This document shows positions 1 through 6,586 of a stretch of 64,000 nucleotides of DNA, piece after piece. The first letter of the stretch is position 1. Each line of letters opens with the position of its first letter. The stretch spans positions 1-64,000 of the forward strand of contig PXQH01000001.1 of assembly GCA_003022125.1 (NCBI GenBank). The letters run 5' to 3'. This DNA is from Cyanobacteria bacterium QS_8_64_29 (GTDB lineage: Bacteria > Cyanobacteriota > Cyanobacteriia > Cyanobacteriales > Rubidibacteraceae). The translations under genes and the position numbers were made by a program. The notes beneath the pieces are model-generated. The model was given only the letters and a program-made list of their open reading frames with translations, made no database searches and had not been told where the DNA came from.

Positions 1-661
1 ACTCCGAGGGCGATCGGGTAGCCAACCCGCGCTACCTGCAGCGTTCGGAGCGAAAGCTAAAACGGCTCAATCGGCGGGTTCACAAAAAGCCTAAAGGCTC
101 TAACAACCGCCGTAAGGCGGTCAACCGGCTAGGCCGCCAGCACCTTAAGGTTCAGCGCCAGCGTCAAGACTTCGCCGTCAAGCAGGCGAGGTGCGTGGTG
201 ACATCGGCAGATGTCGTGGCGTTTGAGGCTTTGAACGTGCGCGGCTTGGTCCGCAACCGTCACTTGGCCAAGTCCATCTCGGATGCGGCTTGGTCGCAGT
301 TCGCGCGCTGGTTGCAGTATTTCGGGCAGGTTTTCGGCAAGGTGGTTATGGCGGTCCCACCGCAATACACCAGCCAGGACTGCTCAGCCTGTGGGGCGCG
401 GGTCTCCAAGACCCTAAGTACCCGAACCCACCAGTGTCCGAGCTGCGGCACGACCTTGGACCGCGATGAAAACGCAGCCCTTAACATCTTGCAGCAAGGG
501 CTGCGACAAGCAGGTGCAGATGCAACTAGGGCCGGGCAGGCCCGAAGTCACGCTTTGGGAGAGGAGACCGCTACGCCGCTCGGTGAGAGCCGGGCGGCGC
601 AAGTTTTGTCGCCGAACCAAGAATCCGCTAGCTCAGCCACTGGCGGCTAGCGGAGTGTCAA
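1..661 (+). mobile_element. Right part of an IS200/IS605-family element
   Basis: The window opens inside the element: the TnpB reading frame is already open at base 3. The right end is recognisable by a GC-rich hairpin (CCGCTAGC at 625-632 paired with GCTAGCGG at 646-653, 13-nt loop) preceded by GAAT and followed by AGTGTCAA at 654-661, the usual layout of IS605-type right ends, which carry subterminal hairpins instead of inverted repeats. No TnpA (Y1 transposase) is visible, but it could lie left of the window. The element abuts the 3' end of the MFS transporter remnant on the opposite strand. An omegaRNA normally overlaps the tnpB 3' end and right end; its presence here is inferred only. 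Confidence 0.8.
3..650 (+). CDS. tnpB: TnpB, RNA-guided nuclease of an IS200/IS605-type element (5' end outside window)
   Basis: Partial protein, 215 residues visible. Family members are omegaRNA-guided RuvC nucleases that help retain IS200/IS605 elements. The fragment starts with the basic helical stretch following the first RuvC segment (SEGDRVANPRYLQRSERK). The second RuvC acid lies in VAFEALNVRG (codon at about 225), the four-cysteine zinc finger has CSAC and CPSC pairs, and the third RuvC acid is in LDRDENAALNIL. The first RuvC aspartate would be upstream, outside the window. The visible frame has no interruption, so this could be a functional copy. The stop codon TAG (648-650) sits in the 3' arm of the right-end hairpin. 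Confidence 0.9.
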   Translation, partial: SEGDRVANPRYLQRSERKLKRLNRRVHKKPKGSNNRRKAVNRLGRQHLKVQRQRQDFAVKQARCVVTSADVVAFEALNVRGLVRNRHLAKSISDAAWSQFARWLQYFGQVFGKVVMAVPPQYTSQDCSACGARVSKTLSTRTHQCPSCGTTLDRDENAALNILQQGLRQAGADATRAGQARSHALGEETATPLGESRAAQVLSPNQESASSATGG

Positions 662-1951
662 CGGACCACGCCATCGGCCCTATAGGGCGACAGGCGCGGC
701 AGGGCAAGCGCCAGCAGCAGCGGCGGGACGGCTGACAGCACCAGGATGGGAACGTAGCTTCCGAACGCCTCAAACCCGAGCGCGAACAGGTACGGTCCGG
801 CGGTGGTCGCCGCGACCGAGACAGTCGTTGCCCAGCCTTTGATTTCACCCAGAGCCGTCCGTCCGAAATAGTGCGCGTACGCGCTTCCTTGAATTACCCC
901 CTTCATGCCCTGTGCCAGACCGGAGACGGTTCCGTAGGCCCACATCCAGGCCAAGCTCGTGGTATAGACCGGAAGCACCAGCGAGACGCACAACAGCAGC
1001 AGCATGAGGGCGAGGAGCCAGCGCGGCTCGACGCGGTCCATGGCGTAGCCCGTAGCAGATTGGCGCCAGCGCTGACAATGCCCAGGGGCGCAAACACGGC
1101 AACCGCCGTTTCGGCATTCAGACCGCCCGTTTGCTGCATGATGTCGAAGTGGTGGAAGGTCAAGCCCGTGGCCAGCGCCGAGACAAACGCATCGCCCAGC
1201 GTGAACGCCCAAAACACCAGGCTGCGGCGGGCTTGGGCAGCTGTGTAGTGAGCTTCGCCATCTGAGGTGGCAGCGCTGTCCCCAGCAGGGGAGGGCGCGA
1301 GTTGCAGGCCAAACAGCTCCGGCGATCCCCGAAACAGCAGCGCGCCGACGGGCAAAATGGTGGCAGCAACCGCTACCCCCAACAGGCGGTAAGCTTGGCG
1401 CCAGCCCACCTGGCTGATGAGCGCTTCAATGCCGCGCGGCAAAACGGCAATGCCAATGGCAAAGCCCAAACTGGCAATGCCCACTGCCAAACCGCGGCGC
1501 CGGCGAAACCAAATGTTGATGGCGTGCAGGCTGACCAGCGTGAGGGCGCCTTGGCCCAGTCCGCGAACGAGCAAAAAGCCCAACGTTAGCGCGAGCAGGC
1601 CGCCCACCCAGCTCATGCCGGCGCACGCGATCGCCAAGCCCGCCGAGACCAGCGTCACAGTCGGCCGGGGCCCAAAGTGATCGGTAAAGCGCCCGACAAA
1701 AAGCGCCCGACAAAGGGTAGGGCCAAGGACCCACCCAGCGTCCCCAGGGCGTAGGCCAACGACACTTGCGATCGCGGCAGCCCCAGATCGGCCACAATGC
1801 GATCAACAAAAACCGACACCCCCACTGTCTGGCCGGGGGTGGTCATAATCGTTCCTAACGTGCCCGCCAGCAGCACGATCCAGCCGTAGTAAATCGGCGA
1901 TCGCGCCACCAGTGGGCTGTAGAGCGAGCGGGAACGAGGCAATTCGGTCAA
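658..1951 (-). pseudogene. MFS transporter, broken by two frameshifts and truncated by an IS end
   Basis: Three reading-frame pieces together give a 12-helix major facilitator protein resembling oxalate/formate- or monocarboxylate-type carriers (N-terminus PIYYGWIVLLAGTLGTIMT). The first piece starts at 1951 and ends in a wrong frame at about 1655. Removing one copy of a 14-bp tandem duplication at about 1687-1714 restores VGRFTDHFGPRPTVTLVSA across the junction. A second shift near 1053-1058 looks like loss of one G: restoring it joins SAGANL to TGYAMDRVEPRW. The last piece ends at a TGA (658-660) whose bases belong to the right end of the neighbouring IS element, so the original C-terminus is lost. 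The protein is almost certainly not made. Substrate unknown. Confidence 0.85.
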
Positions 1952-2012
1952 GGATGGGCTACCTAGCGGTTGCGCCGCAGCCCATCCTACCGACCGGCGG
2001 GACGAGCGCTAC

Positions 2013-2654
2013 CTAGCGCGTGCCGTTGGTGAAGTTGTAGCCCACCCCCACCAAGATGCCGGCCTCAGTATCGTCGCCAAACCCGATGTTGACGGCGGCG
2101 TTGGCCGTGAAGCGGGACGATAGCGGAACGTCGATGCCGCCGGTGAGCAATAGCCCGGCATCGCTGCTGCTTTCATCATCACCGGTAAAGAACGCCCCAC
2201 CCCCGAGGTAAGGCCCGTAGGCGACCGGCTGGTTGCCCGGCGTGCCGGTACGCAGCGGGAAGTCGTAGGTCAGGGGCAAAGTTACGGTCGCGTTGTCAAA
2301 GCCATCGTTAAACAGTAGGGCCGGCCGCAGCGACAGCTGTTGGGTGAGCCCGATTTTGGAGTTGAGCGCAAAGCCGCCATCGCCCAATCCCGAGTCACCC
2401 AGGCCGATGTTGCCGCCAACGCCAATGTAGCTAGACCCCGATTGGGTAGGGCGGCCCACCGACGGTTCGCGATCTTGGGCAAGCTGGGCCGTTTGGGACT
2501 CGCTGGGGGGCGAATCCAGGCTGGCTGGTTGGGTGCTGCTGAGGGCCTGGGGCGAAGCGGCTGCGCTGCCAGCCCAGCTGGCGGCGGCGCTCGCTGCTAC
2601 GATGAGCGCCACCCTCTGCAGCGGCCGCTTCTGGCACGCGGTCGGGAATACCAT
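2013..2654 (-). CDS. Outer-membrane beta-barrel-like secreted protein
   Basis: 213 residues. The ATG at 2654 is preceded by a strong GAGGAG ribosome site, so the longer open frame upstream is not used. A basic N-terminus (MVFPTACQKRPLQR) and a hydrophobic Ala-rich stretch ending near ASA/SAAAS form a signal peptide. A Ser/Pro/Gln-rich linker follows, then about 140 residues of alternating polar and apolar strands rich in Gly (YIGVGGNIGLGDSGLG, GPYLGGGAFFTGD) ending in VGVGYNFTNGTR. This is the pattern of a small eight-strand barrel anchored in the outer membrane. No specific function can be assigned. It is divergent from the hydrolase gene at 2730 and shares an intergenic space of about 75 bp. 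Confidence 0.7.
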   Translation of the reverse strand: MVFPTACQKRPLQRVALIVAASAAASWAGSAAASPQALSSTQPASLDSPPSESQTAQLAQDREPSVGRPTQSGSSYIGVGGNIGLGDSGLGDGGFALNSKIGLTQQLSLRPALLFNDGFDNATVTLPLTYDFPLRTGTPGNQPVAYGPYLGGGAFFTGDDESSSDAGLLLTGGIDVPLSSRFTANAAVNIGFGDDTEAGILVGVGYNFTNGTR

Positions 2655-2729
2655 GTCACTCCTCACAACAACAGCAATCGTGCCGGTGGCTGCCCGGCAG
2701 CCAGCCCAATCGTATCGCGCCCGCTTCCC

Positions 2730-3620
2730 ATGGCAGCAGTACCGCAGCTGAGCGAGCGCCTGCAGGCGTGGTACCGCAACGGCAGCTACTTTTCCTTCCA
2801 AGGCGATCGCTGGTTCTATCGCGAGGCGGGGGATGGGCCGCCTTTGCTGTTGCTGCACGGCTACCCCACGGCCTCCTGGGGCTTTCACAAGGTATGGCCT
2901 CGCCTGACGCAGCGGTTCCGCGCGATCGCGCCGGACTTGTTGGGGTCGGGCTTTTCCGACAAACCGCTAGGCGGTCGTTACGACATTGCCTCCCTAGCCG
3001 ATGGCGTGGAGGCGCTGTTGCAAGCGCGAGGCGTCCGAGCGCCCCATGTGCTGGCCCACGCCTACGGCGTCACGACCGCGCAAGAGTTGTTGGCGCGCCA
3101 CTTGGCCGGCGGCGGGCTGCCGCTGCGCTCGGTCTGCTTTGTCAACGGCGGCCTGTTCCCGGAGGGATCGCACCCCACGCCCTTGCAGCGGTTGCTCATG
3201 ACGCCGCCCGGTCGCCTCATTGCCCGCTGGGGACCGACGCCGTTTCGCACCTTTAGCCGCAAGCTGGCGCGCAACTTCGGCCAACCGCCCAGCGAGGCCG
3301 AGCTGCGCGAGCTGTGGCAGTTGCTGCGGTTTAACGGCGGCGATCGCGTGGTCCCGGAGGTGCTGCAATACCTCAAGGAGCGCTACGCTCAGCGCGAGCG
3401 GTGGGTAGGCGCGCTCGCGCAGGCTGACATTCCGCTGCGGCTGATCAACGGTGCTGCAGATCCGGTATCGGGGACCGACATCCCGCGCCTGTGGCAGCAA
3501 ACCGTGCCCAATGCGGACCTCGTCCAGCTCGACCCGGGCATTGGGCACTATCCACCGCTAGAAGACCCAGAGGGAACGCTCGCGGCGTTTTTGGCGTTCG
3601 TTGACGCTATCGAGGCGTAG
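2730..3620 (+). CDS. MEST-like alpha/beta hydrolase with substituted nucleophile
   Basis: 296 residues, an alpha/beta-hydrolase fold protein. Long segments match the mesoderm-specific transcript (MEST) subfamily as I remember it: GSGFSDKP, a QELLAR helix after the nucleophile elbow, FVNGGLFPE, RRWVGAL-like RERWVGALAQ, and GHYPPLEDPEG. In that subfamily the nucleophile elbow reads SHDYG or AHDYG, with Asp as nucleophile. Here it reads AHAYG: residue 111 is Ala (codon GCC at 3060). The other triad candidates are present (Asp244 in AADPVSG, His273 in GIGHYPP). The protein is therefore likely to be catalytically impaired or non-enzymatic unless another residue substitutes. Its 3' end overlaps the convergent gene at 3607 by 14 bp. 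Physiological substrate unknown. Confidence 0.85.
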   Translation: MAAVPQLSERLQAWYRNGSYFSFQGDRWFYREAGDGPPLLLLHGYPTASWGFHKVWPRLTQRFRAIAPDLLGSGFSDKPLGGRYDIASLADGVEALLQARGVRAPHVLAHAYGVTTAQELLARHLAGGGLPLRSVCFVNGGLFPEGSHPTPLQRLLMTPPGRLIARWGPTPFRTFSRKLARNFGQPPSEAELRELWQLLRFNGGDRVVPEVLQYLKERYAQRERWVGALAQADIPLRLINGAADPVSGTDIPRLWQQTVPNADLVQLDPGIGHYPPLEDPEGTLAAFLAFVDAIEA

Positions 3621-4074
3621 CCGCCCACTGATAGAGCGCCTTGCCTGGATCCGCGAGCTCGGCTAGCGCGGTGTAGTAACGCGCGCGCCAGGTCTCGGCG
3701 CCTAGGCTCGCAAACAGCATCAGGTTGAGCGGGTACTCGCCGCTGTCGGTGCAGCGGCGAACGTCATCGCGGAACAGAAACAGGGGCTTGTCGCAGGCGA
3801 TCGCCATGCCCACTTCCACGCAGACGCCCTCATCCGGCGGCACGCCGTTGAGCACTGCCAGCACGCCATCGGCGTTGAGGGTGTCTTGCTTGTCCGCGAC
3901 CGCCACCCGGTGGGCCCATTGGGGGTCGCTCGCCTCAAGCTGATTGTTGCGCGCGAACGGTTCCCAGACCGTGAGACCGAGCGATTCGAGCTGCTGCACG
4001 AGCGGCGGCAGGCAGGGATCGCGCTCCAGCGCGGAGAAGCCATAGGGGTGGGCCAGATAGAGGGTTTTGCCCAT
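3607..4074 (-). CDS. Nucleoside 2-deoxyribosyltransferase-family protein
   Basis: 155 residues, full length for the family. The N-terminus KTLYLAHPYGFS is the first strand and nucleotide-binding turn. The central DGVLAVLNGVPPDEGVCVEVGMA segment carries the Asp and the Glu-Val-Gly motif, whose Glu is the usual nucleophile of deoxyribosyltransferases. Relatives exchange bases between deoxynucleosides or hydrolyse nucleotide N-glycosidic bonds. Which reaction applies here cannot be read from the sequence. The gene is convergent with, and overlaps by 14 bp, the hydrolase at 2730, and ends up about 50 bp downstream of rpaB on the same strand, so co-transcription with rpaB is possible. Confidence 0.8.
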   Translation of the reverse strand: MGKTLYLAHPYGFSALERDPCLPPLVQQLESLGLTVWEPFARNNQLEASDPQWAHRVAVADKQDTLNADGVLAVLNGVPPDEGVCVEVGMAIACDKPLFLFRDDVRRCTDSGEYPLNLMLFASLGAETWRARYYTALAELADPGKALYQWAATPR

Positions 4075-4122
4075 GGGCGAATGGGCCGGTTCGTTGGCCT
4101 GAACTTGAGGGAGGCCGGCTAG

Positions 4123-4926
4123 CTAGGCATCCGTCTCCCTTGGCGGCTGGCGCGGGCCGGGCTGGGATCGCTCGGCTGTTGTGGGGTGCGAGACGCCGGC
4201 AAATTCGGAGCGATTGACAATGCGCTGGAACATGTAGCCCGTCCCGCGCTCGGTCAGGATTAGCTCCGGTTGCTTGGGGTCGTTCTCAATTTTGCTGCGC
4301 AGGCGCGAGACGTGGACGTCCACCACGCGCAAATCGCTCTGGCGTTGGGGCGGATACCCCCAAACGGTCTCTAGGATTTCGGCGCGCGAGATCGACTCGC
4401 CCGAGCGGCTCACCAGCAGCTCTAGCAGGCTGTATTCTTTGCCCGTCAGCCGCATTTGCTCGCTGTCGATGTAGAGGCGGCGCTTGTTGGTATCCAAGCA
4501 GAGCCGGCCGACGCGGATAATGCCGGAGCTGGGAAGCTGGCTCCCTTCGCGATCGCGAAAGCGCCGCAGCACCGAGCCGATGCGCGCTTCCAGCTCCTTG
4601 GGCGAGAAGGGCTTGGTCAAGTAGTCATCCGCCCCAATCTGCAGGCCGTTGATGCGATCGGCCACATCGCCCAAGGCCGTAAGCATGATGACGGGGACAT
4701 CCGACTGCTTGCGCAGCTCTCGGCAGACGTAGTAGCCGTCCCCGTTGGGCATCATGATATCCAGCACGATCAGATCCGGTGCTTGCTCGCTAAAGGCTGC
4801 TAGCGCCCGCTCGCCGTCGGCAGCGGTGGCGACTTCGTAGCCCACCATGGAGAGGCGCGTCTGGAGGATCCGGCGGACGGCATCCTCATCGTCGACCACC
4901 AGGATCTTGTCTGCCGCTTCGCTCAC
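4123..4926 (-). CDS. rpaB: OmpR-family response regulator RpaB
   Basis: 267 residues. The N-terminal receiver domain has the acidic pair in VVDDED, the phosphoacceptor Asp56 in VLDIMMP and Lys105 in TKPFSPKELEARI. The C-terminal winged-helix domain includes LTGKEYSLLELLVSRSGE and VVDVHVSRLRSKIENDP. The pattern TRLSMVGYEVATAADGE with MLTALGDVADRI is characteristic of RpaB (Ycf27), the essential regulator that binds HLR1 sites and controls photosystem and high-light genes downstream of the kinase NblS. A disordered Pro/Arg-rich tail of about 30 residues follows the wing. Translation starts at a GTG preceded by AAGGAG. No clear HLR1 direct repeat is visible upstream. Confidence 0.9.
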   Translation of the reverse strand: MSEAADKILVVDDEDAVRRILQTRLSMVGYEVATAADGERALAAFSEQAPDLIVLDIMMPNGDGYYVCRELRKQSDVPVIMLTALGDVADRINGLQIGADDYLTKPFSPKELEARIGSVLRRFRDREGSQLPSSGIIRVGRLCLDTNKRRLYIDSEQMRLTGKEYSLLELLVSRSGESISRAEILETVWGYPPQRQSDLRVVDVHVSRLRSKIENDPKQPELILTERGTGYMFQRIVNRSEFAGVSHPTTAERSQPGPRQPPRETDA

Positions 4927-5310
4927 CTTGGCACTCCTTAAGCCTGCGCCTTGGCAACCCTACCGCGATGGCGCTTGTGCAAGGCGACCCCTGCAGAAGC
5001 GCGATGGGGGAACTTGGGGAGCAGATGGCTGCTTTCCGCTCGTGCTGCCGCCCGAGCGGCTCGCTCGTTATCAAAATGATAACGCTTTGGCGCCCCCGAT
5101 CCCAACCGGTCGCCGAGACCACTTCAGCAGTCAACGCGCCGCAGCGCGCCCGGCGCGACCGATTTTAAGGTTTTTAACACTTAGGGCGCTGTGGCTTTGG
5201 ATTTCGTTTAGGTTCAACGGATTAACGCAGTGGCGCCCAGCCATTCTGGATAGGCTGATCGGCACTAGCTTTAGCGCGCGGGTGAGGGCCCTTGGCGCCC
5301 CCATGTGGCT
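4927..5310. other. Intergenic region between rpaB and the 5311 gene
   Basis: About 380 bp separate the divergent starts of rpaB and the small ribbon-helix-helix-like gene. It contains the 19-bp palindrome annotated separately and an AT-rich patch at about 5160-5185 (GGTTTTTAACACTTAGG) that may hold a promoter for either side. I find no convincing coding frame or RNA gene in it. Confidence 0.5.
5066..5084. promoter_or_regulatory. Perfect 8-3-8 palindrome, candidate operator
   Basis: CGTTATCA-AAA-TGATAACG is an exact inverted repeat with 8-bp arms in an otherwise GC-rich intergenic region, about 140 bp upstream of the rpaB start and 230 bp upstream of the 5311 gene. Its size and symmetry suit a dimeric transcription factor. 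It resembles Fur-superfamily boxes only loosely (the half-sites face the other way from TGATAAT-type repeats). Its regulator is not identifiable by eye. Confidence 0.45.
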
Positions 5311-5595
5311 ATGGCCAATCCGTTCCTTGGCGTCAGAATTCCGCCCGAGCTGGAGGGCGCGATCGCGGATCGCATGGCCGAAACGGGCGAGTCCAAATCC
5401 GCCATTGTGGTGGCCGCCCTGCAAGCCTATTTGGGAACGGCGCCCTGCCGGGAGCGCTTGAGCGCGATCGAGCAGCGGCTGAGTGAGGTAGAGGCCTTGG
5501 CCGCCGAGATTAAGCAACTGCAAGAGCACCAACAGCCGCCGCCATCCCACCCACACCGCGAAGGCGGCAAGGCAGAACGGTCGCATTGCCCTTAG
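5311..5595 (+). CDS. Small ribbon-helix-helix-like protein with coiled-coil tail
   Basis: 94 residues from ATG 5311 (a GTG at 5305 in the same frame would add two). Residues 1-45 (ANPFLGVRIPPELEGAI, then GESKSAIVVAALQAYLG) look like a CopG/Arc-type ribbon-helix-helix: a short strand with alternating hydrophobics, then two helices. The rest is a heptad-like helix (RLSAIEQRLSEVEALAAEIKQL) and a Pro/His-rich tail. Such proteins usually bind DNA as dimers, as small autoregulators or antitoxins, but no toxin partner is adjacent. It lies just upstream of truB on the same strand and ends 23 bp before the truB start. Confidence 0.65.
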   Translation: MANPFLGVRIPPELEGAIADRMAETGESKSAIVVAALQAYLGTAPCRERLSAIEQRLSEVEALAAEIKQLQEHQQPPPSHPHREGGKAERSHCP

Positions 5596-5618
5596 GATCG
5601 CGATCGCGCGATGGGGCG

Positions 5619-6521
5619 ATGGGAGCGTTGCTCGGATTTGCCAATCTCAACAAGCCCGCCGGGGTCAGCTCGCACGATTGCATCAACCGGGTACGGCGCA
5701 GCCTGGGCATCAAGCGCGTCGGGCACGGGGGCACCCTGGATCCGCTGGCGACGGGCGTCCTGCCGGTTGCCGTCGGGCGGGCAACCCGGCTGTTGCGCTT
5801 TTTGCCCGAAGGCAAAGCCTATCGCGCCACGATCCGGCTGGGGGTGCGCACGGCAACGGACGACCTGGAAGGGGAGGCGCTCGAGCGCCAGCCCGTGCCT
5901 GCCCTCGATGCCGAGACCATCGCCGCTACGCTCGCCCGTTCTGAAGGCGAGATCGCGCAGCAACCGCCGGCCTACAGTGCCATCAAGCAGCACGGCAAGC
6001 GCGCTTACGAGCTGGCCCGAGCCGGCCAGGCCGTGGCCATCCCCGCGCGCACCGTGCGCCTGGATCGGATCCGGTTGCTGGATTGGCGGGTTGCGCCCCA
6101 GCCCGAGCTCAAGGTTGCCATTGACTGCGGCCCTGGCACCTACGTGCGCGCGCTCGCGCGGGATGTGGGCGCGGCCCTGGGAACGGTGGGAACGCTAGCC
6201 GCGCTCGTGCGCACTGCCAGTTGCGGCTTTGAGCTGGAACAGAGCGTACCGCCCGAGCAGCTCGAGCGCCAAGCAAGCGAAGGCAGCGTGGCGCTGGTGC
6301 CGCCCGAGCGGGGCCTGGCTCACTTGGCAGCCGTGGTTTTGCCATCGCGCGAGGCCCGGCGCTGGTGCCAGGGGCAAACGCTGGCCCAGCCAGCCTCCAT
6401 CGGCCAGCCCGGCGCGTTCGTCCGGGTGCAGGATGAGGGGGGAGGGCTGCTGGGCATTGGCAAGCTGGCCGCAGCGGAGACGCTGCTGCTCAAACCGGAG
6501 GTCGTGCTGGCCCCGGGCTAA
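5619..6521 (+). CDS. truB: tRNA pseudouridine(55) synthase TruB
   Basis: 300 residues. It converts U55 in the T-loop of tRNAs to pseudouridine. The catalytic motif HGGTLDPLATGVLPV contains the nucleophile Asp41. KAYRATIRLGVRTATDD, PPAYSAIKQHGKRAYELAR and CGPGTYVRALARDVG are the standard TruB blocks. A C-terminal PUA-like segment (about residues 235-295) completes the family length. I chose ATG 5619 because the longer frame from TTG 5586 overlaps the upstream gene and adds nothing conserved. Confidence 0.95.
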   Translation: MGALLGFANLNKPAGVSSHDCINRVRRSLGIKRVGHGGTLDPLATGVLPVAVGRATRLLRFLPEGKAYRATIRLGVRTATDDLEGEALERQPVPALDAETIAATLARSEGEIAQQPPAYSAIKQHGKRAYELARAGQAVAIPARTVRLDRIRLLDWRVAPQPELKVAIDCGPGTYVRALARDVGAALGTVGTLAALVRTASCGFELEQSVPPEQLERQASEGSVALVPPERGLAHLAAVVLPSREARRWCQGQTLAQPASIGQPGAFVRVQDEGGGLLGIGKLAAAETLLLKPEVVLAPG

Positions 6522-6586
6522 CCCAACCCAGCGGCGCGCGATCGCAGGCATTAGGATTGAGGGCGCACGCCCCGTCAGCTCTACCC

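Noticed and set aside
5066-5084. Assigning the palindrome as a Fur or Zur box
   Set aside because: The half-sites and spacing do not match the usual TGATAAT-N-ATTATCA layout; kept only as an unassigned operator candidate.
4927-5310. HLR1 element for RpaB autoregulation
   Set aside because: No pair of TTACA-type direct repeats was found with the right spacing.
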